Origin: an uncultured Christensenella sp.
GTDB taxonomy: Bacteria; Bacillota; Clostridia; Christensenellales; UBA1750
DNA length: 39,355 nt
Direction: 5' to 3'
NCBI GenBank assembly: GCA_948468595.1
Contig: CAOKIU010000015.1
Location: 1 to 39,355, forward strand
The notes under the pieces were generated by a model. The model had not been told where the DNA came from, made no database searches, and saw only the letters and a program-made list of their open reading frames with translations. The position numbers and the translations under genes were made by a program. Of this stretch, positions 30,348 through 38,738 are shown piece after piece (positions within the stretch are counted from its first letter, which is position 1; the number at the start of each line of letters is the position of its first letter).

Positions 30348-31916
30348 ATGGCAAAGGATACGGACAATCGCGTGGACGAGGGCGAAGAGAAGGATTTGGA
30401 AACCCCGGCGGAATCTTTCCAGGAAGAAGAGAGCGCCCGCGCGCCCAAGAAGAAGAGCGGCAGGAGCATCACGGCCACCGTCTTGCTCAGCCTTGCCATC
30501 GTGCTGTTTTTGGCCGGCGGCGTATTGGGTCTGTTATACTATAATTCCTATCGCAGTCTGGAGGAAATGAAGGCCGCGGTGGACGTGGAGGGGTTCTATC
30601 CCGGCATCACTATCGACGGACAGGACGTGGGCGGCAGGTCCTACGAGGAGGTGCGCGCCGAAATCCTCGCCCGCCAGCAGGCGGAGGCGGACGCGCGCGT
30701 GCTCACGGTTGCGTTTGAGGGGCAGAGCTTTACCCTGCCGGCGCAGTCTTCCTACGATACCGAGCAGGTGCTGGTTGACGCCTACAACTACGCCAAAGAG
30801 GGCGAGCTCAAGGAGAGATACGAAAAGGTCTCGGCGCTGCGCACGCAGCCGCTCGATTTTACCACCACGGTCAGCGTCACCGTTGACAAAGTGGACGCCT
30901 TTATTCAGGAGATCGAATCCGCCGTCAACATCCCGGCGCAGGACGCCACGGTGGGCGCCTTCGACGCGCAGAGCAAGACCTTTACCTTCACCGACGAGGT
31001 GGCCGGCCGCACGATGAATTCCGAAAAGCTGCGCGCCTACATTGACGCCGCGATCAACACGGGCGATTTTTCCGCGCCCATAGCGCTGGAAGTGGAAAGC
31101 GTGCTGCCCACCGTCACCAAGGCGCAGCTGGAGGCGCAAAACACCCTGCTGGCCTCCTTTACCACCAAGACCACCTCCTCCACCTCCCGCAACACCAACA
31201 TTCGCCTGTGCTCCTCCGCCTTCAACGGCTACGTCCTGGCGCCCGGCGAGACCTTCTCCATCAACACGCTGACCGGGCCGCGCACCTCCGCCAAGGGCTA
31301 TAAGGAGGCCGGCTCCATCCAAAACGGCATTATGATTCAGGAGCCGGGCGGCGGCGTCTGCCAGGTATCCACCACGCTCTTTAACGCGGTGGTGCGCGCC
31401 GGCTTGGAGATTGAGGAGCGGCACGGCCACTCCTGGCCCTCGGACTACGTCAAGATCGGCATGGACGCGGCCATCGACTATCCGGCCAAGGACTTTAAGT
31501 TCAAAAACACCTCCGACGCGCCCATTTACCTCGTCTCCACCTTTGAGGACCGCAATCTAACGGTGGAGGTCTACGGCAAGCCCATCCTGGAGGAGGGCGT
31601 CACCATTGACCTGCGCTCCACCACCGATTCCACCATCAAGCGCGGCAGCGACATCATGGTCTTTGACGAAAGCGTCGCCCCCGGCAAGAACAAGACTGTG
31701 CGCAAGGGCCGCGACGGCAAAAAGTCCACCACCTACATCCAGTACATCAAAAACGGCGAGGTGTTCGAGGAAAAGGTGCTCTTTACCACCACCTATCCCG
31801 CCATTCGCGCCATCATCAATTACGGTCCGGAGATCGTCTACGAGGACCCCAATCCCGCTCCCTCCGAGCCCGATACCCCCGTGGTTCCTCCGGAAGAGGA
31901 CAACATCTGGGATTGA
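30348..31916 (+). CDS. VanW-family protein (second paralogue)
   Basis: 522 residues. An acidic cytosolic tail (residues 1-35) leads to one membrane helix at about 41-64. Repeated peptidoglycan-binding-like modules follow (FYPGITIDGQDVGGRSYEE). The VanW core (NIRLCSSAFNGYVLAPGETFS, QEPGGGVCQVSTTLFNAVVRAG, AAIDYPAKDFKF) and a G5-like C-terminal segment complete it. It is close to the VanW protein at 25395-27065 over the core but has an acidic, not basic, N-terminal tail. It probably faces the cell wall, with unknown biochemistry. AAGGAAGGG precedes the ATG. Confidence 0.9.
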   Translation: MAKDTDNRVDEGEEKDLETPAESFQEEESARAPKKKSGRSITATVLLSLAIVLFLAGGVLGLLYYNSYRSLEEMKAAVDVEGFYPGITIDGQDVGGRSYEEVRAEILARQQAEADARVLTVAFEGQSFTLPAQSSYDTEQVLVDAYNYAKEGELKERYEKVSALRTQPLDFTTTVSVTVDKVDAFIQEIESAVNIPAQDATVGAFDAQSKTFTFTDEVAGRTMNSEKLRAYIDAAINTGDFSAPIALEVESVLPTVTKAQLEAQNTLLASFTTKTTSSTSRNTNIRLCSSAFNGYVLAPGETFSINTLTGPRTSAKGYKEAGSIQNGIMIQEPGGGVCQVSTTLFNAVVRAGLEIEERHGHSWPSDYVKIGMDAAIDYPAKDFKFKNTSDAPIYLVSTFEDRNLTVEVYGKPILEEGVTIDLRSTTDSTIKRGSDIMVFDESVAPGKNKTVRKGRDGKKSTTYIQYIKNGEVFEEKVLFTTTYPAIRAIINYGPEIVYEDPNPAPSEPDTPVVPPEEDNIWD

Positions 31917-31927
31917 TCTACAGGACA

Positions 31928-31968
31928 AAAGAGCCGTCCCGGCGCGCTGCGCCGGGGCGGCTTTTTTC
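31928..31968 (+). terminator. rho-independent terminator after the second VanW gene
   Basis: AGCCG-CCCGGCGC pairs with GCGCCGGG-CGGCT, with a single non-Watson-Crick position, and leads into TTTTTTC. Confidence 0.9.
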
Positions 31969-31974
31969 GCCCGC

Positions 31975-32003
31975 TTGACATTTCTCTTGCCCTGCATTAT
32001 AAT
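31975..32003 (+). promoter_or_regulatory. perfect consensus promoter of the tetR-flavodoxin operon
   Basis: TTGACA (31975-31980) and TATAAT (31998-32003) are separated by exactly 17 bp. This is the full sigma-A consensus, implying strong transcription unless repressed. Confidence 0.9.
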
Positions 32004-32005
32004 CG

Positions 32006-32030
32006 AGTTATATAAATCGTTTATATAACT
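32006..32030. promoter_or_regulatory. perfect palindromic operator for the TetR-family regulator
   Basis: AGTTATATAAA, a TCG centre, then TTTATATAACT: two exact 11-base arms. It starts 2 bp after the -10 and covers the expected transcription start, the usual place for a TetR autorepressor site. Binding is inferred. Confidence 0.8.
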
Positions 32031-32051
32031 TGATTATGTGGAGGTACGCGC

Positions 32052-32624
32052 ATGCCAAAGCAGCGAATGACAAGGGAGACGGTGATCGGCGCCGCCTTTG
32101 CGCTGGCCCGAAGCGGCGGGATGGAGCAGGTCACGGTCAAGGCGATCGCCCAAAGACTAGGCTGTTCGGTGCAGCCCATCTACAGCTATTGCAAGAACAT
32201 GGAGGGGCTGCGGCAAGCCGTGGTGGAGGAAACGAAACGCTTCGTAAAGGCGTATGTCGCGGCGCAGATTGACGCAGGCGACCCCTTCCGCAGCATGGGG
32301 CGCGCCTACATTCGGTTGACGCAGGAGGAGCCGCATCTCTTCCGCATCTTCATTCTGCACAAGCGGGAGGGAATCTCTTCCCTGGACGATCTGTACCGCG
32401 CCGAGGCGGACGGGAGAATCCCCGCCTATCTTGCCGAAAAATGCAACGTCAGCGCGGCGCAGGCACGGCAGCTGCATCTGGACATGCTGATCTACACCAT
32501 CGGCATCGGCGCCATCTTCTCGGTGAGCACGCCGGGCATCCCCGCGGAGGAGATCTTTTCGCAGCAGGAGAGGGCTTATCGCATCTTTATCAAGGGCATA
32601 ACGGAGGATGAACATGGACAGTAA
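32052..32624 (+). CDS. TetR/AcrR-family transcriptional regulator
   Basis: 190 residues. The N-terminal helix-turn-helix is MTRETVIGAAFALARSGGMEQVTVKAIAQRLGCS, with recognition helix VQPIYSYCKNMEGLR. The remainder is a helical ligand and dimer domain without recognisable specificity. GGAGG precedes the ATG. It is encoded just behind a perfect promoter and palindrome, so it very likely represses itself together with the overlapping flavodoxin-domain gene (11-bp overlap). Confidence 0.93.
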   Translation: MPKQRMTRETVIGAAFALARSGGMEQVTVKAIAQRLGCSVQPIYSYCKNMEGLRQAVVEETKRFVKAYVAAQIDAGDPFRSMGRAYIRLTQEEPHLFRIFILHKREGISSLDDLYRAEADGRIPAYLAEKCNVSAAQARQLHLDMLIYTIGIGAIFSVSTPGIPAEEIFSQQERAYRIFIKGITEDEHGQ

Positions 32625-33174
32625 CATTCTGATTTGCTACAAAAGCGTGACGGGCTTTACCAAGCGCTACGCGGAAATGATCGCCAAGGAGGCCGGCGGC
32701 ACGCTGATGGCGCTGGAAGACGTCACGCCCGAGGCGCTGAAACCCTGCGATATCGTGGTATTCGGCGGCAGGTTTCATGCCGGTGCGGTGGACGGCCTGA
32801 AGCGCATGAAGGCGCTCCTTGCAAAGGGGAGGACCCAAACCTTCATCGTTTTTGCGACGGGCGCCATGCCCATAACGGCGGCGGAGACGATCCGGCAGGC
32901 ATGGGAAGGCAATTTCACCGCCCAAGAGCTGCGCCAAATTCCGCACTTCTATCTGCCGGGCGGCCTTCGCTACGAAAAAATGCCGCTGCATGAAAGGGCC
33001 ATGATGCGGGCCTTTGCCGCCGTGATGAAGGGCAAGATCAACCGCAAAAAGGAGAAGACCGCGCAGGACGAGGCATTCGTGCAGATGATTGGGACCTCCT
33101 ATGATCTTTCCGCAGAGCAATACATCGAACCACTGGTATCCTGTTTAAAAGAAAAAACAGGGGCGCGGGGGTAA
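32614..33174 (+). CDS. flavodoxin-domain protein (HemG/flavodoxin_5-like)
   Basis: 186 residues. The N-terminus ILICYKSVTGFTKRYAEMIA has the Ser/Thr-rich FMN phosphate loop after the first strand. IVVFGGRFHAG and FIVFATGAMP fit later flavin loops. Relatives include HemG-type protoporphyrinogen oxidases and stand-alone electron carriers, and the choice cannot be made here. The ATG at 32614 is preferred over 32608 because GGAGG (32603-32607) abuts the earlier codon. It is translated from within the end of tetR, so its level should follow that regulator's ligand. Confidence 0.82.
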   Translation: MDSNILICYKSVTGFTKRYAEMIAKEAGGTLMALEDVTPEALKPCDIVVFGGRFHAGAVDGLKRMKALLAKGRTQTFIVFATGAMPITAAETIRQAWEGNFTAQELRQIPHFYLPGGLRYEKMPLHERAMMRAFAAVMKGKINRKKEKTAQDEAFVQMIGTSYDLSAEQYIEPLVSCLKEKTGARG

Positions 33175-33217
33175 AGGAGGCGCTTAGGCTCTCGTTGGCC
33201 GTGCATGCCGGGGGGAA

Positions 33218-33436
33218 TTAAAACTCCCTTTCATCGCTTCTCCCGGTCAAATAGTCCAAAGAGACGCCGTATAGGTCCGAAATGCGAATCAGAATCCCCA
33301 GCTTGGGCTCCCGCGCCGCCAGTTCGTAATTCTGGTAGGCCTTTTCGGTGATGTCGCAGTAGACCGCGGCCTCCCACTGGGTCAGGCCCTTCTCCCTTCG
33401 GCACTGCCTGAGCCGTGCGGCGAGTATTTCTTTCAT
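33218..33436 (-). CDS. small XRE-family helix-turn-helix regulator
   Basis: A 72-aa stand-alone Cro/C1-type DNA-binding protein. LAARLRQCRREKGLTQWEAAVYCDITEKAYQNYE is the helix-turn-helix, followed by GILIRISDLYGVSLDYLTGRSD, the standard closing helices. There is no extra sensor domain. The ATG at 33436 has AAGGTGA 8 nt upstream, and longer in-frame readings to 33622 lack a start signal. It is divergent from the germination operon with 216 bp between starts and may act locally, but no operator is obvious. Confidence 0.85.
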   Translation of the reverse strand: MKEILAARLRQCRREKGLTQWEAAVYCDITEKAYQNYELAAREPKLGILIRISDLYGVSLDYLTGRSDEREF

Positions 33437-33595
33437 GCTCTTTTCACCTTCAATTGTTGTTAATGAAAACCAGTATGAACCATTTGAAACGGCGCAATAC
33501 CAATGATCGTTGGTGTATATCGAATCAAGAGGCGGGGAAAAACCGCTGAAAACAGGGGACGCGAGCCACGGCGTCTCCTTCTTTTTGGCACGGGA

Positions 33596-33626
33596 TACAT
33601 AAACTGACGCGGAGCCTTCCATAATA
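33596..33626 (+). promoter_or_regulatory. putative sigma-G promoter of the germination operon
   Basis: TACATA (33596-33601) and CATAATA (33620-33626) are spaced by 18 bp. These resemble the forespore sigma-G elements (about TGAATA and CATAnTA). The leader would be only about 20 bases. Known gerA operons are sigma-G dependent. Confidence 0.5.
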
Positions 33627-33652
33627 ATGAAAAAAGGGGAGGTGCGCGCTTG

Positions 33653-35149
33653 ATGCCGTCACTTGGCTATTGCATCGCGGACAACTTAGAAACCTTTCAA
33701 GAGCTCTTTCACGCCCAACGCAACTGCGACTTTATCATAAGGGAGCTTTCGCCCTACGGCGTGCGCATGGCGGTACTCTACATCGATGGGATGGCGAGCC
33801 GGACCAACATCGAGGACATGGTGCTCCGCCCGCTGATGCGGATGCGGCCCTTCGGCTCCATTGCGCCGGCAGGACGCGCGCAGGCGCTGATGGATATGGT
33901 GCTGCCCACGGGCACCGGCGAGCTAGAGACGGACGTGATGAAGGTGGCAAACTTCATTCTGGACGGCAACTGCGCCGTGCTCTGCGACGGCAGCGGCGAG
34001 GCGGTGCTTGCCGAGATGCAAGGGTTTGTCACGCGCAGCGTGGACCAACCGCTGATTGAAAACGTGACCTTTGGCCCGCACGAGGCCTTCAACGAGTCCA
34101 TCCGCACGAACCTGACCTTGCTGCACCGCACGCTGCGCACGCCCGACCTGGTCACCGAGATGATGGAGATCGGCTCCACCTCCAAGACGAAGGTGGCGGT
34201 GGTCTACTTAAGCGGGGTGGCCAATCCGGATACCGTCAATGAGTTCAAGCGCCGGCTAAGCGGCGTCAAAGTGGACAAGCTGCTCTCCATCGGCCAATTG
34301 CAGCAGCTCATTGAGGACCGCCCCGGCCGCTTGCTGCCGCAGATCTTGCAGACGGAGCGGCCGGACCGCACGGCCTCCTTCCTAATGGACGGGATGGTGG
34401 CGGTGGTCTGCGACAATTCGCCCTACGTCTTGGCGGCGCCGGCGACGTTTCTGACCTTCCTGCACACGCCGGATGATCACGCGCTGCGCTGGCAGTACGG
34501 CTCCTTCATCCGCGTGGTGCGCATACTGGGCTTCTTCCTCTCGCTGTTGCTGCCGGCGGTCTACAACGCGCTGCTGCTGTTCCACCAAGAGCTGCTGCCC
34601 ACGGACCTGCTGACCTCCATTTTGGAGGGGTACACGCTGGTGCCGCTCTCGGTGACGCTGGAATTGGTGCTGATGGACTTCATCTTCGACTTGATCAACG
34701 AGGCGAGCCTGCGCATGCCCGGGAGCATGGGATCGACGCTGGGCATCGTGGGGGGACTGGTGCTGGGGCAGGCCGCGGTCAGCGCCAACCTCATCTCCCC
34801 CATGCTCATCATCATCGTCTCGGTCGCGGGGCTGGGGCTGTTTGCGGTGCCCAGCTATCCGCTCTCCCTGGCGCTGCGCATCGCGCGGCTGGTGCTGGTC
34901 ATCGCCTCGACCGTGGCGGGGTTTGTGGGCATAGCGCTGGCGCTGTGTTTTTTCATCGGCTCCAGCGCGGCGCTGGAGAGCTTCGGCACGCCCTATTTCG
35001 CCCCGCTGGCCCCGCACATGCGCCACAATGGCGACCTCTTCCTGCGCCTGCCCGAGCGCTTCCAGAAAAAGCGGCCGGGCATGGCGCACCCGCTGAAGAC
35101 CAACGCCGCCCCCGCCCCGCGCGGCTGGGATAAGAAGGAGGGAAAGTGA
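33653..35149 (+). CDS. spore germination protein, GerAA/GerKA subunit
   Basis: 498 residues, the A subunit of a nutrient germinant receptor in the inner spore membrane. A soluble domain of about 285 residues includes MDGMVAVVCDNSPYVLAAP. Membrane helices start near 289. The conserved ESFGTPYFAPLAPH precedes a basic cytosolic tail. GGGGAGG precedes the start. The ATG at 33653 is used, and TTG at 33650 is an equally spaced option. It is the first gene of a three-gene operon ending one base before gerAB. The germinant is not predictable. Confidence 0.95.
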   Translation: MPSLGYCIADNLETFQELFHAQRNCDFIIRELSPYGVRMAVLYIDGMASRTNIEDMVLRPLMRMRPFGSIAPAGRAQALMDMVLPTGTGELETDVMKVANFILDGNCAVLCDGSGEAVLAEMQGFVTRSVDQPLIENVTFGPHEAFNESIRTNLTLLHRTLRTPDLVTEMMEIGSTSKTKVAVVYLSGVANPDTVNEFKRRLSGVKVDKLLSIGQLQQLIEDRPGRLLPQILQTERPDRTASFLMDGMVAVVCDNSPYVLAAPATFLTFLHTPDDHALRWQYGSFIRVVRILGFFLSLLLPAVYNALLLFHQELLPTDLLTSILEGYTLVPLSVTLELVLMDFIFDLINEASLRMPGSMGSTLGIVGGLVLGQAAVSANLISPMLIIIVSVAGLGLFAVPSYPLSLALRIARLVLVIASTVAGFVGIALALCFFIGSSAALESFGTPYFAPLAPHMRHNGDLFLRLPERFQKKRPGMAHPLKTNAAPAPRGWDKKEGK

Positions 35150-35150
35150 C

Positions 35151-36221
35151 ATGAACGACAGCATCCGCACCCCGGAGATGACGGTACTGCTCGCATCGAT
35201 CCTCACCGCGCAGTGGTTTTCCTCCACGGGCAACGGGTTTTTGGACGCCTGTGGCAACGCGGTGATCTGGGCGATCCTTGCGGCGGGGCTGCTGCTGACG
35301 CTGCTCTCCCTGCTGCTGGTGCGTCTGGCGCCCAAGCGGGGGCTGCTGACCGTCTGCCAGGAGAGAAAGGGGTTTTTCCTCTTCCCGCTGATCAGCTTTG
35401 CGCTCTTTTCGCTGCTTGCCGCCACCGCCCTGCGCGACACGCTCTCCATGCTCTCCACCTTTCTGCTGCCGCACACGCCGCGCTGGTTTCTGCTGCTGAT
35501 GCTGCTGCCCGTGATCGGGCTGGCGGGGTGGCTGGGCATCGCCTCGGTCGCGCGGTCGATCAAGCTGGTGGGGCCGGCGCTGCTGGCGCTCTACGCCGTC
35601 GTGCTGGTGCTCTCGGTCTGGAACCAGGGGGATGTCTACAATTTCTTCCCACTGCTGGGCAACGGCGTGCCCGCGCTGGGCAAGACGGCGCTCAGCGCGC
35701 TTTCCGTCACGGCGTGGCTGCCCATGTTGTGGATCGACAAGCCGCAGCTGGAGGGCACGGGCAGGGCGGGGATGCGCGCGCCGCTCTACGCCACGGCGAT
35801 CAGCCTGGCGGGCTATATCGCCTACGGCCTGCTGTTCTCGGGCGGTGGGGCGGCCACGACGACCTTTCCCCTGCACCGGCTGAGCGCGGCGGGCGGGTTT
35901 TCCCACTCGTTCCAGCGCACGCACGCGCTGTTCGTCTTTGCATGGCTGCCGGTGCAGGTGGCGGCGGTGGGCGCGGGGATCTGCTACGCGGCGCGCAGCC
36001 TGCACGCCGCGCTGCCCGCCGCGCCCGGGCGGATCTTGGTGATCCCCCCGCTGGCGCTGGCCTGCGCGCTGGGCTTTCGGGACATTGAGCACAGCCCCAT
36101 GTGGCTGAACACGCTCTTGCAAACCAATCTGCAATCGCTGCTGGTGCTGCCGCTGCTCCTGCCCATGATCGTGGGCAAGGCGGCGGAGAGGCGGCGGGAA
36201 AAGGAGGCGCGACATGCGTAA
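35151..36221 (+). CDS. spore germination permease, GerAB/GerKB subunit
   Basis: 356 residues with about ten hydrophobic helices and few charged loops. It belongs to the APC-like family of the B subunits (MTVLLASILTAQWF start, LSTFLLPHTPRWFLLLMLLP in the middle). In known receptors this subunit binds the germinant and may conduct ions. AAGGAGGG lies before the ATG. The gene starts one base after the GerAA stop codon and overlaps gerAC by 8 bp, so all three subunits should be made together. Confidence 0.93.
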   Translation: MNDSIRTPEMTVLLASILTAQWFSSTGNGFLDACGNAVIWAILAAGLLLTLLSLLLVRLAPKRGLLTVCQERKGFFLFPLISFALFSLLAATALRDTLSMLSTFLLPHTPRWFLLLMLLPVIGLAGWLGIASVARSIKLVGPALLALYAVVLVLSVWNQGDVYNFFPLLGNGVPALGKTALSALSVTAWLPMLWIDKPQLEGTGRAGMRAPLYATAISLAGYIAYGLLFSGGGAATTTFPLHRLSAAGGFSHSFQRTHALFVFAWLPVQVAAVGAGICYAARSLHAALPAAPGRILVIPPLALACALGFRDIEHSPMWLNTLLQTNLQSLLVLPLLLPMIVGKAAERRREKEARHA

Positions 36222-37347
36222 GTGGGCGGCGGTGCTGCTGATGGCGGCGCTGGCGATGCAGCTTACCGGCTGTTACGACGCGGTGGACCTAGGCGATCAG
36301 ATCTTCGCCATCAACCTGGCGCTGGACAAGGGGGAGACCAAGGCCCTGCGCCTGACGATGCAGTACCCGCAGATCACGCCCGTCGGCAAGGAGGGCGCGG
36401 ATTCTGGCGGGGGGAACAGCGACCTGAAGAAGGATGGGTACCTCATCGAGCAGGTGGAGGGGGACGACCTTTCCGCCTGCCTGACGCTGATGCGCATGGT
36501 CACGCCGCGCAAGATGGACCTGATGCAGCTGCGCGGCATCTTCATCAGCGAGACGCTGGCAAACTCCCGCGTCACGGTGCAGGAATGCCTATCCGCGCTG
36601 CTTTCGACGCACAACGCGCGGCCCACGGCCACGGTGTTCTTAACGCGCGGCCGGGCGGAGGACGTGCTCTCGGCTCAGGTGCCGCTCTTTGGCGCGCGCC
36701 TATCCAAGTCGCAATCGGCGCAGAGCTCGCAATTGCAGGAGCAGGGCGTCATCACCGCCTCGCCCTTGAACACCTTTTACTACTGCTTTGCCACCCCGGG
36801 ATGCAGCGCGGTGGCGGTGCTCACGGCCGTCAACGGCATGCAGTACATCTCCGCGCCCTCCAGCCAGGGCACGCAGGCCACCTCCTACCTGGCCGGCGAC
36901 GTGCCCCGCAACACGGTGGGCACCACAGACTACTGCGGGTGCGCGGTGTTCGGCGACGAGGACCTGATGTTCCTGGACGGGTATGAGACGCAATTGCTCA
37001 ACCTTATGCTGGGCAAGCTGCGCGAGCTGAACATGGAGATTGGCGGGCGCACGGTCTCCCTGTACTTTCCCAGGGCGCCGCGCATCAAGGTCAAGCCCCT
37101 GGACCCCGATGGGCCGCGCATCGCCATTCGGGTGCCGGTGCTGTGCGACGTGCCCGACGCCGCGCCCTACACCCAGCGCCTGATCGATGACCTGGCCACG
37201 CTGCTGCTCAAGCTACAGCAGCGAAAGATGGACCCGGTAGACTTTGCCCAGCGGGCGCGGGTGAGCGCGCTGACGCTGGAGGACTGGGGGGCCATGGACT
37301 GGCCCGCGCTCTACGCCAGGGCCGTGTTTGACATCTCCATCGCCTAA
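36214..37347 (+). CDS. spore germination lipoprotein, GerAC/Ger(x)C subunit
   Basis: 377 residues. A signal peptide ends in the lipobox LTGC with lipidated Cys21, giving an outer-face lipoprotein of the inner spore membrane. YDAVDLGDQIFAINLALDKG is the characteristic opening of the C subunit. MRMVTPRKMDLMQLRGIFISETLA and the final AQRARVSALTLEDW are further conserved parts. The start overlaps gerAB by 8 bp. It completes a full A-B-C receptor set, with no D subunit present. Confidence 0.93.
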   Translation: MRKWAAVLLMAALAMQLTGCYDAVDLGDQIFAINLALDKGETKALRLTMQYPQITPVGKEGADSGGGNSDLKKDGYLIEQVEGDDLSACLTLMRMVTPRKMDLMQLRGIFISETLANSRVTVQECLSALLSTHNARPTATVFLTRGRAEDVLSAQVPLFGARLSKSQSAQSSQLQEQGVITASPLNTFYYCFATPGCSAVAVLTAVNGMQYISAPSSQGTQATSYLAGDVPRNTVGTTDYCGCAVFGDEDLMFLDGYETQLLNLMLGKLRELNMEIGGRTVSLYFPRAPRIKVKPLDPDGPRIAIRVPVLCDVPDAAPYTQRLIDDLATLLLKLQQRKMDPVDFAQRARVSALTLEDWGAMDWPALYARAVFDISIA

Positions 37348-37375
37348 GAGCGACGCGCGCCAAAGGGCAGACGTC

Positions 37376-37404
37376 TTTACGCGCGCCGAGAGTTATGTTA
37401 AAAT
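37376..37404 (+). promoter_or_regulatory. promoter of the lipoprotein gene
   Basis: TTTACG (37376-37381) and extended TG-T-TAAAAT (-10 at 37399-37404) are spaced by 17 bp, 55 bp before the start codon. It separates this gene from the ger operon. Confidence 0.7.
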
Positions 37405-37459
37405 ATGGATGGACAGGCGCGAGGGCGAGCCCCGGCGCGCCGGGTAGGAGGGTTCAAAA

Positions 37460-38062
37460 ATGAGAATGAAAAAGGTCCTGGCGGGCTTTTGCTGCGCGCT
37501 AATGCTGGTGGCGCTGACGGCCTGCGCCGCACAGCCGGGCGGAGGCATGCAGCTGAGCCGGGCGGAGCTGACCGAGGAGGAGGAGAGCATCCTCTCCCTG
37601 CTGGGCGGCAGCCGCGCTTCCATCTTCGACTTTACGATGGATGAATCCATCAAGACCGTGCGCATTGAGCGCTATGAACTGGGCCAGGACGGGAAGTGGC
37701 AGTCCTTTGGCGGCGGCAGCTTTGCCCTCAGCGGCAAGGAGGGGCGCCTGGCGCTCTCCCTGGACCCGACGGGGAACGAGATTCGCCTGGCCGTGCAGGA
37801 CGAGCACGGCACCAGCGCCATCAAGCATTCCTATCCCACGTCCGGCTTTGCGGGCATGTCGGCGGCCACCTCCATGGCCCCCGCCAAGACGGCCATCGTG
37901 CCGGACCAGGAGATTCCCTTGGTGGTGCAGATCCTCACCGCCAAAGATAAGACGGTCTCCTACAGCGTGGATTACTTCTTCCACCCCGAGGAGTACGCCC
38001 AGCACGGCTATGAGCACGTCTACGCCGTCACGGCCACCTTCTCCGCCAATCCGCTCTCCTAA
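37460..38062 (+). CDS. lipoprotein of unknown function
   Basis: 200 residues. The signal peptide MRMKKVLAGFCCALMLVALTAC ends in the lipobox LTAC, so the protein should be tethered outside the membrane. The mature part begins with a flexible Gln/Gly stretch and an acidic helix (TEEEESILSLL). It continues mostly as strands (IKTVRIERYEL, YSVDYFFHPEEY). No enzyme motif is seen. GGAGGG lies 7 nt before the ATG. It sits after the ger operon but has its own promoter and terminator, so a germination role is not implied. Confidence 0.75.
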   Translation: MRMKKVLAGFCCALMLVALTACAAQPGGGMQLSRAELTEEEESILSLLGGSRASIFDFTMDESIKTVRIERYELGQDGKWQSFGGGSFALSGKEGRLALSLDPTGNEIRLAVQDEHGTSAIKHSYPTSGFAGMSAATSMAPAKTAIVPDQEIPLVVQILTAKDKTVSYSVDYFFHPEEYAQHGYEHVYAVTATFSANPLS

Positions 38063-38070
38063 ATGGCGAT

Positions 38071-38100
38071 TCCCCCGGTTTTGCCGGGGGATTTTCCTTT
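38071..38100 (+). terminator. terminator of the lipoprotein gene
   Basis: TCCCCCGG pairs with CCGGGGGA around TTTTG and is followed by TTTTCCTTT, 8 bp after the stop codon. Confidence 0.85.
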
Positions 38101-38145
38101 GCGGTCTACGCCCCCCTCCCCTGCCTGCGCGCGGTTTCAAAAGGA

Positions 38146-38186
38146 CAAAAAGCGGCCTCCGCCAATGTCGGCGGGGGCCCTTTTGA
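38146..38186 (-). terminator. terminator of the zinc-ribbon protein gene
   Basis: On the minus strand GGCC-CCCGCC pairs with GGCGGAGGCC, with a mismatch, and continues into TTTTTGTCC. It is convergent with the terminator at 38071-38100. Confidence 0.75.
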
Positions 38187-38204
38187 TTGGCGGGGGCAGA
38201 CGGC

Positions 38205-38600
38205 CTACGCCTTTTTGTCGTACTTGAGGCGGCAGTTCTTGCAGGTGATGGTGACCCTGCCCGTCCCCTTGGGCACACAGGCGATGCGGCCGCACTGGGG
38301 GCAGAGGAAGTAGCGGTTCTTCTTGCCGTAGCGGACGCTCAAATAGAGCCACCGGAACCAATTTTGAATGGGGTTCCACAGCTTCATAAACGCGCGGTTC
38401 TCCCGCGCGCGGCGGGCCGTATTGCGCGAAAACATGCGCAGGAAGGCCACCAGGAGGGGCGCCATGGCGATCAGGGAGCCGATGGCGCCCAGCGGCGTCA
38501 TCGCAAAGGCGATGGAGAGCACAAGAGACAGGAGAATGAGCGCAAAATTGAGCGGGTCCGTGCCGTACCGCCCCGTCATGAACTTCTGGAGCCACTGCAT
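38205..38600 (-). CDS. small membrane protein with C-terminal zinc ribbon
   Basis: 131 residues. MQWLQKFMTGRYGTDPLN is a short amphipathic start, followed by two hydrophobic helices at about 20-57 and a basic linker. A C-terminal treble-clef or ribbon has CPQCG and CKNC, four Cys for one zinc. The pattern is familiar as a Clostridia protein of unknown function. The start at 38600 is preferred because GAGGG lies 6 nt upstream. In-frame ATGs at 38606 and 38618 are alternatives. It may be a membrane-bound nucleic-acid or protein-binding factor, but nothing more can be said. Confidence 0.75.
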   Translation of the reverse strand: MQWLQKFMTGRYGTDPLNFALILLSLVLSIAFAMTPLGAIGSLIAMAPLLVAFLRMFSRNTARRARENRAFMKLWNPIQNWFRWLYLSVRYGKKNRYFLCPQCGRIACVPKGTGRVTITCKNCRLKYDKKA

Positions 38601-38738
38601 GAGCATCCCTCTTTCCATTCATTATACATCAAATCTTATCGCGCCCATGCGGCACTGTCGCGCGTGGGCGCGTAAAATCTTTATGGACCAACTGTGAACC
38701 GGCGAGGGCGGGGCTGCAAGGCCGGCCGCGGCGGGCGG

